Part shown: positions 1 through 9,198 of the stretch, in pieces
Numbering within the stretch: position 1 is the stretch's first letter
Layout of the letters: every line of letters starts with the position of its first letter
From: JALYQB01 sp035640155
GTDB lineage: Bacteria > Actinomycetota > Actinomycetes > Mycobacteriales > Pseudonocardiaceae
Length of the DNA stretch: 19,781 bases
NCBI GenBank assembly: GCA_035640155.1
Contig: DASQWR010000150.1
Span: 1-19,781 of the forward strand
Direction of reading: 5' to 3'
Program-made: the position numbers and the translations under genes
Notes under the pieces: generated by a model
Told to the model about the DNA's origin: nothing
Databases searched by the model: none
The model's input: only the letters and a program-made list of their open reading frames with translations

Positions 1-195
1 GGTGGCGCGGTGCTGCGGGTGCACATCGCGCGGCTCGCGGATCCGCGGGCCCGACCTCGGAGGCTGGAGCACCGCGCGCTGCGCTGGGTGGGCCCCGGGG
101 AGCTGGACGAGCTCGACTGGCTGGACGCCGACCGCGCCCTGCTTCCCGACCTGGCCCTGCTTCCCGACCTGGACGGGGCGCTGGGGCAGCACTGA
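1..195 (+). CDS. Nudix hydrolase, C-terminal end only (5' truncated by the window)
   Basis: Reading frame 1 is open from base 1 to the TGA at 193-195, giving 64 residues of a protein whose start lies outside the window. The stretch RALRWVGPGELDELDWLDAD, followed by LLPDL, matches the C-terminal end of MutT-like (deoxy)nucleoside triphosphate pyrophosphohydrolases, where a tryptophan-rich 'W-x-x-x-x-E-L-x-x-L-x-W-x-x-A-D' tail follows the Nudix helix. The Nudix box itself is upstream and not visible, so activity cannot be judged. An ATG at base 10 is inside the domain and is not a plausible start. The gene ends 7 nt from the convergent stop of the small cysteine-rich gene. A perfect 18-nt duplication near the 3' end adds six residues. 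Confidence 0.7.
   Translation, partial: GGAVLRVHIARLADPRARPRRLEHRALRWVGPGELDELDWLDADRALLPDLALLPDLDGALGQH
136..171 (+). repeat. 18-bp perfect tandem duplication inside the Nudix gene
   Basis: Bases 136-153 and 154-171 are identical. The duplication is in frame and encodes ALLPDL twice near the C-terminus. It looks like a recent slippage event or duplication; the reading frame is preserved. Confidence 0.9.
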
Positions 196-202
196 CCGGG
201 CG

Positions 203-391
203 TTACGCCGCACGCGCCTTCTTCAGCGCCTTCTTCAGTTGCCTGCCGGTCAGCGAGGCTGCGCCGGCGCGCTCGAGGCGCAGCGCGACCACCGGGCAGC
301 GCTTGCACCGGGGCCGGGACCGGCAGCACTTCTCCTTGAGCTTGCCGCCGATCAGGTCGGCGCCGGTCACCTTCTTCTTCGAGCTGCCCAC
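203..391 (-). CDS. Small basic four-cysteine protein, conserved-hypothetical type
   Basis: The protein is 62 residues if it starts at the GTG at 391. I chose this start because a GGAGG (complement of 399-403) lies 7 nt upstream; an in-frame ATG at 415 would add eight residues but has only a poorly spaced GGGAG. The protein is very rich in Lys and Arg. It holds a CC-x5-C-x2-C cluster (Cys22, Cys23, Cys29, Cys32) flanked by KLKEK and PVVALRLER, and ends in a lysine-rich KKALKKA repeat. A four-Cys cluster in a small basic protein suggests metal (zinc) binding and perhaps nucleic-acid contact; that is inference, and I do not know a function. It is divergent from typA, and a good promoter can be seen upstream (450-478). 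Confidence 0.75.
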   Translation of the reverse strand: MGSSKKKVTGADLIGGKLKEKCCRSRPRCKRCPVVALRLERAGAASLTGRQLKKALKKARAA

Positions 392-449
392 GCGCCATCC
401 TCCGAGGCTGAGCATTCTCCCGAGGGCATCCTCCTGAGGGTCAGCTCAC

Positions 450-478
450 ACCGTAGGTACCGCTCCCGCGCCCGGCAA
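450..478 (-). promoter_or_regulatory. Promoter for the Cys4 gene (-35/-10)
   Basis: On the minus strand TTGCCG (473-478) is separated by exactly 17 nt from TACGGT (450-455). This is a good match to the actinobacterial primary-sigma pattern TTGNNN-17-TANNNT. The expected transcript start near 443 leaves about 50 nt of leader before the GTG at 391. Confidence 0.55.
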
Positions 479-494
479 GGGACCCGACTGCGGG

Positions 495-500
495 TACTGT
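495..500 (+). promoter_or_regulatory. Candidate -10 element of typA
   Basis: TACTGT fits the TANNNT -10 consensus. Transcription would begin near 507, just inside the upstream in-frame ATG at 505, which argues against that ATG and for the GTG at 538. No convincing -35 is visible. Confidence 0.4.
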
Positions 501-537
501 CGGCATGAATCCCCCAGCAATCCCAGGGAGCCCTCGC

Positions 538-2427
<1,890 letters not shown>

Positions 2428-2452
2428 CCCGGACCGTGATCCGGACGTGAGC

Positions 2453-2494
2453 GCGCGGGCGCGCCCTGGCACTGCGCGGGCGCACCCTGGCACG
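2453..2494. repeat. Two tandem 21-bp direct repeats upstream of lpqW
   Basis: Bases 2453-2473 and 2474-2494 are two copies of a 21-bp unit with two mismatches (2463/2484 and 2473/2494). The shared core reads GCGCGGGCGC-CCCTGGCAC with one variable base. The second copy runs into the CACGAT hexamer in front of the lpqW start. The period equals two helical turns, so a protein could bind both copies on one DNA face; regulation is inferred, not shown. Confidence 0.7.
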
Positions 2495-2496
2495 AT
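2491..2496 (+). promoter_or_regulatory. Candidate -10 of lpqW (near-leaderless start)
   Basis: CACGAT lies 8 nt before the ATG at 2505, and there is no Shine-Dalgarno sequence between them. The same hexamer precedes the DivIVA-like gene at 17795. Confidence 0.35.
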
Positions 2497-2504
2497 GTGC
2501 GCCG

Positions 2505-4358
2505 ATGAGGCGGCCGGTAGTCCTGCGGGCGGCACTGTGGCGGCGTGCGCTGCCGGCGCTGGCGGCCGTCGCGTTGGTGACAGCAGGATGCACTCTCGGC
2601 CCGCCGACCCCGATCCCGCCTGAGCAGCGACCGGTCCCATCGGCCCCGACCCCGACGCGTGAGGTCGTGGTCGGGGTCGACGACCTCGCGGGCGGTTTCA
2701 ACCCGCACAGCCTGGCGGACCTCACCCCCACCGGCACCGCAGTCGCCGGGCTGGTGCTGCCGTCCGCGTTCCGGCAGGCCGCCGACGGCGGCGGCTGGCG
2801 GCTCGACACCACCCTGCTGTCCTCGGCTGTGGTCACCGGCAGCGAGCCGTTCACGATCACCTACCGGATCCGGCGGGACGCCGCGTGGTCGGACGGTGCG
2901 CCCATCGCCGCCGAGGACTTCGGCTACCTCGCCGAGCAGATGCGTTACCGGGCCGGCGTCGTGTGCCCCGCCGGCTACCAGCTGATCGACGAGGTGGTCT
3001 CCACCGATGGCGGCAAGACCGTCCGGGTGGTGTTCCGGGCGCCCTACCCGGGCTGGCGCACCCTGTTCCGGCACCTGTTGCCGGCGCACCTGCTCAAGGA
3101 CGCTCCCGGTGGGTGGACCGATGCTCTCGACGCCGGCATCCCGGTGTCCGGTGGGCCGTTCACGCTGACCTCGGCCGACCCGGCTCGTCGCGAGCTGGTG
3201 CTGAGCCGCAACGATCGCTACTGGGACGTACCCGCGATGCTCGACCGCCTCGTGCTCCGGCAGATCTCCGGAGCCGACCTGGTCGGCGGGCTGAGCGCCG
3301 GGGGGGTACAAGCCGCCCTGTTCGTCCGGCCCGACCCGAGAAGCCGGGAACTGCTGGCGGCAGCGGGCTTCACCGCGCCCGAGGTGGTGCCCCAACCATC
3401 GGTCGCGCACGTCCTGCTGCGCTCCGGCGGGACGACGCTGGATGACGAGCGGGTGCGCGGCGCGGTCGCGGCTGCGCTCGATCGGCCTGCGCTGATCGCC
3501 GCCGGTGCGAGCGGTGGGCCGTCGGCCGCGCTCGTCGCCGACGCCCAGGTCCTCGCTCCCTCCCAACTCGGTTACCGGCGCACGGCCCCGGCGAGTGGGC
3601 CACCGGTGCAGCCGGCACCGGAGACGGTGACGCGGCTCTTGAGCGAGGCCGGCTACGTCCGCACGCCCCAGGGCTGGCAGCGCGATGGCGAGCCGCTGGC
3701 GCTCACCGTGGCCGCACCAGAGGGCCGCATCCCGTACCCGACCCTGGCGGCCCACCTCGCCGTGCAGCTGCGGGACGCCGGCATCTCGGTACAGGTCGTG
3801 ACTCCCGCTGCGGACGAGCTGTTCGGCGAGCTCCTTGCCGACGACACGGTTGGAACGGCGCCCGGCGGATCCAGCAGGGCGGACCCGAGGAAGTCGACTG
3901 ACGCGGCCATTCCGGGCGCGGAGGCCCCCGAGGATGTGGACCCTGCCGACACCGCCCCTGCCGACACCGCCCCTGCCGACACCGCGCCAGCTGACATCAT
4001 CCCGGCCGACATCGTTGTCGTGCCGCAGCCCACCGGTGGTGATCCCGCCACCGAACTGGCATCCAGCCACGGCTGCCCGCTGCTGGTCCCGGCCGGCGTC
4101 GAACCGGCACCGGCCCCGGTCTCCGGCCCCTGCCAGCCGGGGCTGCAGGCGCTGATCGAGAGCGCGGTGACCGGGGCGAACCCGATCGGGCCGGTGCTGG
4201 AGACCGTCGAGCCGGTGCTGTGGGCCCGGATGATCTCGATCCCGCTGTACCAGCACACATCGATCTTCGTCGCGCCCGGCGTGCAGGGGGCCCGCCCGGG
4301 GCCACTCCTGGAGGGGCCGCTGGACGGCGCGGCACACTGGCGGGTGCGCTCTCGCTGA
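2505..4358 (+). CDS. lpqW: LpqW-type lipoprotein (SBP family 5 substrate-binding fold)
   Basis: This is an exported lipoprotein of 617 residues with the family-5 (oligopeptide) binding-protein fold. The signal peptide runs to Cys29 (VTAGC lipobox), followed by a Pro-rich linker. Segments such as GFNPHSLADLTPTG, LVLPSAFR, PAGYQLIDEVVS and the LPAH/PGGW region closely resemble mycobacterial LpqW as I remember it, and the position right after typA is the same. In mycobacteria LpqW has no transporter of its own and acts in lipomannan/lipoarabinomannan synthesis, affecting the balance of PIM4 use. Here a complete peptide importer follows, so an accessory transport role is also possible. An unusual Pro/Ala/Asp repeat tract (residues 480-504) interrupts the C-terminal lobe. 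The start has no Shine-Dalgarno sequence and is probably leaderless. Confidence 0.85.
   Translation: MRRPVVLRAALWRRALPALAAVALVTAGCTLGPPTPIPPEQRPVPSAPTPTREVVVGVDDLAGGFNPHSLADLTPTGTAVAGLVLPSAFRQAADGGGWRLDTTLLSSAVVTGSEPFTITYRIRRDAAWSDGAPIAAEDFGYLAEQMRYRAGVVCPAGYQLIDEVVSTDGGKTVRVVFRAPYPGWRTLFRHLLPAHLLKDAPGGWTDALDAGIPVSGGPFTLTSADPARRELVLSRNDRYWDVPAMLDRLVLRQISGADLVGGLSAGGVQAALFVRPDPRSRELLAAAGFTAPEVVPQPSVAHVLLRSGGTTLDDERVRGAVAAALDRPALIAAGASGGPSAALVADAQVLAPSQLGYRRTAPASGPPVQPAPETVTRLLSEAGYVRTPQGWQRDGEPLALTVAAPEGRIPYPTLAAHLAVQLRDAGISVQVVTPAADELFGELLADDTVGTAPGGSSRADPRKSTDAAIPGAEAPEDVDPADTAPADTAPADTAPADIIPADIVVVPQPTGGDPATELASSHGCPLLVPAGVEPAPAPVSGPCQPGLQALIESAVTGANPIGPVLETVEPVLWARMISIPLYQHTSIFVAPGVQGARPGPLLEGPLDGAAHWRVRSR
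3942..4016 (+). repeat. 15-bp in-frame repeat array in lpqW (PADTA repeats)
   Basis: There are five 15-nt units at 3942, 3957, 3972, 3987 and 4002. The first two are identical, the third differs by one base and the last two are diverged. They encode PADTA three times, then PADII and PADIV. The last unit merges into the conserved ADIVVV strand of the lobe, which suggests the array grew outward from that strand. A flexible acidic/Gly-Ser-rich stretch (about residues 450-479) precedes it. Confidence 0.9.
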
Positions 4359-4393
4359 ACGGCCAATCTGCACTGCCACCCGAGCTCCGATGT

Positions 4394-4399
4394 TACTGT
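4394..4399 (+). promoter_or_regulatory. Candidate -10 upstream of the peptide importer operon
   Basis: TACTGT lies 68 nt before the GTG of the binding-protein gene in the 109-nt gap after lpqW. It is the same hexamer as at typA. No good -35 is visible, so this is tentative. Confidence 0.3.
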
Positions 4400-4467
4400 C
4401 CGGTACTCGCGGCCGATGAGCACTGACGCCACCACACTTCCGGCGGCGCGCCCGACGAGGAGGACAC

Positions 4468-6207
4468 GTGTCAACGAGATCGAAGGTGTTGCGCGGATCG
4501 GCGCTCGTCGCGTGCGCCGCGCTGGTGCTCTCGGCGTGCGGCGGTGGTGGCGGTGGGGGCGGGCAGGGCGGGGGCGTGTTCGCCGACTGCGCGGAGAACC
4601 CGAACACCTGCAACTCGGCGGATCCGAGCGAGCTGCAGGACGGCGGCGAGATCGCCTACGCGCTGGAGAAGAACATCCCGAACTGGAACCTGACCTCCGC
4701 CGAGGGCAACATCCTCGAGACCGGGCTCGCGCTCAGGGGAGTGCTGCCCTACACGTACGTGACCTTGCCCGACCTGACCGTTGCGATGAACGAGGACCTT
4801 CTCGTTTCCGCTGAGCAGACCAGCGCCGACCCGCAGACGATCGTCTACGAGATCCAGCCCGACGCCGTGTGGTCCGACGGCACCCCGATCAGCGCCCAGG
4901 ACTTCCTCTACAACTGGAAGGTGCAGAACGGCCGGGACTGCCCGGATTGCGCGGCGGCCAGCACCAGCGGGTACGACCAGGTCGACTCCGTCGTGGGCTC
5001 GGACAACGGCAAGACCGTGACCGTCACCTTCGCCCTGCCGTACACCGACTGGCAGAACCTGTGGAGCTCGGGAGCGCCGCTCTACCCGGCGCACATCGCC
5101 GCGCAGCAGGGTGACCTGAACACGCCGCAGGGCCTCGCCGCCGCCTTCGGGTACTTCGGCGCCGCCATCCCGACCTACTCGGGTGGCCCGTTTCAGATCG
5201 AGGACTTCGACAACAATGTCTCCCTCATCGAGGTACCCAACCCCGGGTGGTACGGGGACGGTCCCAACCTGGATCGGCTGATCTTCCGGATCATCACCGA
5301 CGCCGCGCAGGAGCCCACCGCGCTGGCCAACAACGAGGTCCAGATCATTTACCCGCAGCCGCAGGTCGACCTCGTGCAGCAGGTGCAGAACATTCCCGGG
5401 GTGTCGTCGTTCGTCGGGCTCGGCCTCACCTGGGAGCACTTCGACCTCAACCTCAACAACCCGTACCTGGCTGACGAGGCGCTGCGGGACGCGATGTTCA
5501 CCGCGGTGAACCGCCAGGAAGTCATCGACGCCACCGTCGGGCAGTTCGCCGACGCGGTCGAGCCCTTGAACAGCCACACGCTCATGCCGCAGCAGGAGGG
5601 GTACACCAACGTGGTCAGCGAGACCGGCCACGGGAGCGGCAATCTCGAGGCCGCCCAGCAGATCCTCACCGATGCCGGGTACCAGATGCAGGGCCGGCAG
5701 TTGATGGCACCGAACGGGCAGGCGGTGCCGTCGCTACGGATCCGCTACACCACCGGAAACCAGATCCGGCAGGACCAGAGCGAGCTGTTCGCACGGCAGG
5801 TCGCCCCCCTCGGGATCGACGTGCAAGTGCAGCCGACCGACGACCTCGGCGGCACGCTCACCCAGGGCGACTACGACATCATGGTGTTCGCATTCGTCAG
5901 CTCGCCGTTCCCGTTCGCCAATGCCCAGCAGGCCTACTCCACGGGTGGCGGCAACAACTTCGGTGGTTACAGCAACCCCGAGGTGGATCGCCTCCTTGCC
6001 GCTGCGGCGAGCTCGACCGACCTCGGGCAGGCTCGCCGGCAGCTGGCTCAAGCGGACCGGATCCTCTCCGAGGACGCCTACGTGCTGCCGATCTACCAGA
6101 AGCCGACGTTCATCGCGGCTTACGACAACATCGGGAACGTTCGGAACAACTCGTCGCTGGACGGCCCGCTGTACAACGTCGCCCAGTGGGGAATCCGGGC
6201 CGGCTGA
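4468..6207 (+). CDS. Peptide ABC transporter substrate-binding lipoprotein (SBP family 5)
   Basis: This is an extracytoplasmic lipoprotein of 579 residues that would capture oligopeptides or dipeptides for the importer encoded downstream. The signal peptide ends in the lipobox LSAC (Cys24), followed at once by a run of eight glycines and QGGG, then a short segment with two further cysteines (DCAENPNTC) before the folded domain. Family-5 landmarks include DAVWSDGTPISAQDF, LPYTDWQNLW, SGGPFQIEDFD and DEALRDAMFTAVNRQEVID. The GTG start is set by GAGGAGGA (4457-4464) just upstream. The next gene begins 33 nt after the stop. LpqW immediately upstream has the same fold, so the two are paralogues in the broad sense. 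The substrate cannot be told from sequence. Confidence 0.92.
   Translation: MSTRSKVLRGSALVACAALVLSACGGGGGGGGQGGGVFADCAENPNTCNSADPSELQDGGEIAYALEKNIPNWNLTSAEGNILETGLALRGVLPYTYVTLPDLTVAMNEDLLVSAEQTSADPQTIVYEIQPDAVWSDGTPISAQDFLYNWKVQNGRDCPDCAAASTSGYDQVDSVVGSDNGKTVTVTFALPYTDWQNLWSSGAPLYPAHIAAQQGDLNTPQGLAAAFGYFGAAIPTYSGGPFQIEDFDNNVSLIEVPNPGWYGDGPNLDRLIFRIITDAAQEPTALANNEVQIIYPQPQVDLVQQVQNIPGVSSFVGLGLTWEHFDLNLNNPYLADEALRDAMFTAVNRQEVIDATVGQFADAVEPLNSHTLMPQQEGYTNVVSETGHGSGNLEAAQQILTDAGYQMQGRQLMAPNGQAVPSLRIRYTTGNQIRQDQSELFARQVAPLGIDVQVQPTDDLGGTLTQGDYDIMVFAFVSSPFPFANAQQAYSTGGGNNFGGYSNPEVDRLLAAAASSTDLGQARRQLAQADRILSEDAYVLPIYQKPTFIAAYDNIGNVRNNSSLDGPLYNVAQWGIRAG
4555..4574 (+). other. G-quadruplex-type motif in the coding strand
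   Basis: There are four G-runs of 5, 3, 3 and 5 bases separated by loops of 1, 2 and 1 bases, within the poly-Gly codons about 90 nt after the start of the binding-protein gene. The pattern fits the intramolecular G-quadruplex rule with very short loops. It may simply follow from Gly codons in GC-rich DNA. Confidence 0.5.
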
Positions 6208-6240
6208 CCCGAGCCAGCTCGCCGAAGCAGGAAAACCTCC

Positions 6241-7221
6241 ATGCTCGCCTACGCGGTCCGCCGGATCCTCGTCTCGGTCCCCGTCCTCGTCGCCTCGACC
6301 TTCATCGTGTTCGTCCTGGTGGCGCTGGCCGGTGATCCACTCGCCGAGCTCAGAGCACGCAACCCACCGGTGCCCCAGCGCACGCTCGACCTGGAGGCGC
6401 AGCGGCTGAACCTCGACGAGCCCCTGCTGCAGCGCTACTGGGGGTGGATCACCGGGGTGGTGCAGGGAGACTTCGGGCCGTCGGTGCAGTCGACCCTGCA
6501 GATCGGTCCGGAGATCGCCGGCCGGTTCCTGGTCACCTTCCGGCTGATCGCGCTGGCCATGCTGGTGGCGCTAGCACTGGCAGTGCTCGTCGGGGTGGTC
6601 AGCGCGGTCAAGCAGTACTCGGGAACCGACTACACCGCGACCTTCGCCGGATTCCTGTTCCTCTCGATGCCATCGTTCTGGTTCGCGATCCTGCTCAAGG
6701 AAGCGGGCATCGGTTTCAACAACGCGGTCGGCAGCCAGGTGCTGTTCACCATCGGCGACAGTTCGGTCTTCGTGGCGGGTGGGCCCTGGGCCGAGCTCAC
6801 CGACGTCCTGGGCCACATGATCCTGCCGACGATCTCGCTGGCGCTGCTCTCCTTCGCCGCCTGGAGCAGGTTCCAGCGGGCCTCGATGCTGGAGGTGCTG
6901 GGCAGCGACTACGTGCGGCTGGCTCGGGCGAAGGGGCTGCGCCGCGGGCAGGTGATGACCCGCCACGCGCTGCGCACCGCCCTCATCCCACTGACCACGG
7001 TGACCGCGCTGGATCTCGGCGCGATCATCTCCGGTGCGGTGGTCACAGAGACGGTGTTCCAGTGGCGCGGGGCGGGCAGCTTCCTGCTGGAGTCGATCGA
7101 ACGCGACGACGTGTACGCCGTGTCGGCCTGGCTGCTGATCTCGGCGACGGTCATCATCCTGCTGAGCCTGGTCGCCGACCTGCTCTACGCCGTGCTCGAC
7201 CCGAGGATCCGCTATGCCTGA
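6241..7221 (+). CDS. DppB/OppB-type peptide ABC transporter permease
   Basis: This is an inner-membrane permease subunit of 326 residues, the normal length for the family. It begins MLAYAVRRILVSVPVLVASTFIVFVLVALAGDP as a first membrane helix, followed by a periplasmic stretch rich in charged residues and then about five more hydrophobic segments. The EAA loop that docks on the ATPases is seen in YVRLARAKGLRRGQVMTRHA. The ATG at 6241 has AGGA 8 nt upstream. The gene overlaps the next permease by 8 nt, indicating one operon with translational coupling. Confidence 0.93.
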   Translation: MLAYAVRRILVSVPVLVASTFIVFVLVALAGDPLAELRARNPPVPQRTLDLEAQRLNLDEPLLQRYWGWITGVVQGDFGPSVQSTLQIGPEIAGRFLVTFRLIALAMLVALALAVLVGVVSAVKQYSGTDYTATFAGFLFLSMPSFWFAILLKEAGIGFNNAVGSQVLFTIGDSSVFVAGGPWAELTDVLGHMILPTISLALLSFAAWSRFQRASMLEVLGSDYVRLARAKGLRRGQVMTRHALRTALIPLTTVTALDLGAIISGAVVTETVFQWRGAGSFLLESIERDDVYAVSAWLLISATVIILLSLVADLLYAVLDPRIRYA

Positions 7222-8161
7222 TCGCGTCCAGCCGCCGACGGATCCGCCCACGACCAGCGGGGCGGTCAGGCCGCTGGCCGGCGCCCCGGTCGAGCGGGAG
7301 TTCACGGTCGCCGAGCGCAGCCAGGGGCAGCTCGTGCTGCGCCGGTTCCTGCAGCACCGCCTCGCCGTCGCCAGCCTCGGAGTGCTGTTCCTGGTGGTGC
7401 TGCTCGCGTTCGTCGGCGGGGCGCTGTGGCGCTACGACGTCGGCGACCTGACCGGGGACTACTCCCAGGCACCGTCCTGGCAGCACCCGTTCGGCACCGA
7501 CTCGGTCGGGCACGACGCGTTCGCGCAGGTGCTGCGTGGCACCCAGGTCTCGATCGGGATCGCGGTGCTCGTCGCGGTGTTCTCCACCGTGGTGGGCACC
7601 ATCTGGGGCGCGACCGCGGGCTACTACCGTGGCGCGCTCGACTCCGTGCTGATGCGGATCTCCGACCTGGTCCTCACCCTGCCGCTGCTCGCGGTCGCCG
7701 CGGTGCTCGGGCACAACGTCGGTGGCAGCTGGTGGCTGATCGCGTTCGTGATCGCCGGGCTGTACTGGGCCTACGTCTCCCGGGTCACCCGCGGGGTGGT
7801 GCTCTCGCTGCGGGAGAAGGAGTTCGTCGAGGCAGCAAAGGCGCTCGGTGCCAGCGACGCCCGGATCATCTTCCGGCACCTGGTGCCCAACGCGCTCGGC
7901 TCCATCATCGTCAACGCCACGATCCTGGTGGCCATCGCGATCCTGCTGGAGACCGCGCTGTCCTTCCTCGGGTTCGGGGTGCGCCCACCCGACACGTCGC
8001 TCGGGCTGCTGGTCAGCAGTGCCGAGACGGCGGTGCAGACCCGGCCGTGGCTGTTCTACTTCCCCGGCGTGTTCATCATCGTGATCGCGCTGACGATCAA
8101 CTTCATCGGGGACGGGCTGCGCGACGCGTTCGACCCCCAGCAGACGAAGGTGCGCGAATGA
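7214..8161 (+). CDS. DppC/OppC-type peptide ABC transporter permease
   Basis: This is the second permease subunit, of 315 residues. It has an N-terminal cytoplasmic tail of about 50 residues, an OppC_N-like first helix (LGVLFLVVLLAFVGG), the typical HPFGTDSVGHDAFAQVLRGT periplasmic segment, and the permease core with the EAA loop EFVEAAKALGASDARIIFRH. The ending FIGDGLRDAFDP is the standard OppC C-terminus. The ATG at 7214 lies inside the end of the preceding gene, and the stop overlaps the ATPase start as ATGA. Confidence 0.94.
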   Translation: MPDRVQPPTDPPTTSGAVRPLAGAPVEREFTVAERSQGQLVLRRFLQHRLAVASLGVLFLVVLLAFVGGALWRYDVGDLTGDYSQAPSWQHPFGTDSVGHDAFAQVLRGTQVSIGIAVLVAVFSTVVGTIWGATAGYYRGALDSVLMRISDLVLTLPLLAVAAVLGHNVGGSWWLIAFVIAGLYWAYVSRVTRGVVLSLREKEFVEAAKALGASDARIIFRHLVPNALGSIIVNATILVAIAILLETALSFLGFGVRPPDTSLGLLVSSAETAVQTRPWLFYFPGVFIIVIALTINFIGDGLRDAFDPQQTKVRE

Positions 8162-9198
8162 CCCGGCCCGGCGAGGCGGTGCTCGAGGTCGAGGACCTGC
8201 GGGTGGGCTTCCCCACCGACGACGGGCTGGTCCGCGCGGTGCGTGGGGTGAGCTTCCGGCTCGGCCGGGGTGAGGTGCTCGGCATCGTCGGGGAGTCCGG
8301 CTCGGGGAAGTCGGTGACCTCACTGGCGGTGATGGGGCTGCTGCCCGGCTCGGCCCGGGTCTCCGGATCGGTCCGCTTCCGCGGCACCGAGCTGCTCGGC
8401 ACGTCGGACCGCGAGCTCAGCCGGGTCCGCGGCCGCCGGATCTCGATGATCTTCCAGGACCCGATGACCGCGCTCAACCCGGTCTACCCGGTCGGCCAGC
8501 AGATCGCCGAGGCGATCCGGGTGCACCATGACGTCGGGCGCGGTACCGCGAGGGAGCAGGCGGTGGAGCTGCTCGACCTGGTGCGCATCCCCAACCCGCG
8601 GGAGCGGGCGGCGAGTTACCCGCACGAGCTCTCCGGCGGGATGCGGCAGCGGGTGGTGATCGCGATCGCGATGGCCAACCGCCCCGATGTGATCATCGCA
8701 GACGAGCCGACCACCGCGCTGGACGTGACGGTGCAGGCGCAGATCCTGCAGGCGCTGGAGACGGCGAAGCAGGAGACCGGCGCCGCGCTGGTCCTCATCA
8801 CCCACGACCTCGGGGTGATCGCCGGGCAGGCGGACCGGGTGCTCGTCATGTACGCGGGGAAGCTGGTGGAGGCCGGCACGGCCGAGGACGTCTTCTACGC
8901 CCCGCGGATGCCGTACACGCTCGGGCTGCTGGGCAGCCTGCCACGTCTGGACGTCCGCACCGAGCGGCTCAACCCGATCAGCGGGTCGCCGCCGTCGGCG
9001 GTCGAGATGCCGCCGGGCTGCCCGTTCACCCCGCGCTGCCCGCTGGCGCAGGACGTCTGCGATGCCGAGGAGCCGGACCTGAGGCCGGCCACGTCCACCG
9101 GCCACCTCGCCGCCTGCCACTTCAGCGAGCAGCTCGAAGGGATGGCGCCGGGCGAGCTGTTCCGCCCGACCGCCGACGAGCGGGAGGCGTCCCGGTGA
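8158..9198 (+). CDS. DppD/OppD-type peptide ABC transporter ATP-binding protein
   Basis: This is a cytoplasmic ATPase subunit of 346 residues. Walker A is GESGSGKS (45-52), the ABC signature is LSGGMRQR (from residue 158), Walker B ends in ADEP with Asp182/Glu183, and the switch histidine follows in LITHDLG. The C-terminal oligopeptide-transport domain carries the CPFTPRCPLAQDVC cysteine motif, which in some relatives binds an Fe-S cluster. The start is the ATG of an ATGA overlap with the permease, and the stop overlaps the next start as GTGA. The frame is open well upstream of this point, but only this start fits the family. Confidence 0.95.
   Translation: MTRPGEAVLEVEDLRVGFPTDDGLVRAVRGVSFRLGRGEVLGIVGESGSGKSVTSLAVMGLLPGSARVSGSVRFRGTELLGTSDRELSRVRGRRISMIFQDPMTALNPVYPVGQQIAEAIRVHHDVGRGTAREQAVELLDLVRIPNPRERAASYPHELSGGMRQRVVIAIAMANRPDVIIADEPTTALDVTVQAQILQALETAKQETGAALVLITHDLGVIAGQADRVLVMYAGKLVEAGTAEDVFYAPRMPYTLGLLGSLPRLDVRTERLNPISGSPPSAVEMPPGCPFTPRCPLAQDVCDAEEPDLRPATSTGHLAACHFSEQLEGMAPGELFRPTADEREASR

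Noticed and set aside
367..429. 20-codon upstream ORF (ATG 429, minus) overlapping the Cys4 gene start
   Set aside because: AGGAGG is directly adjacent to the ATG with no spacer, too close for efficient initiation; no conserved sequence visible. Could be reconsidered with ribosome profiling.
505..537. ATG 505 as the typA start
   Set aside because: The likely -10 (495-500) puts the transcript start at about 507, there is no Shine-Dalgarno before it, and GTG 538 has AGGGAG at 7 nt and the family N-terminus.
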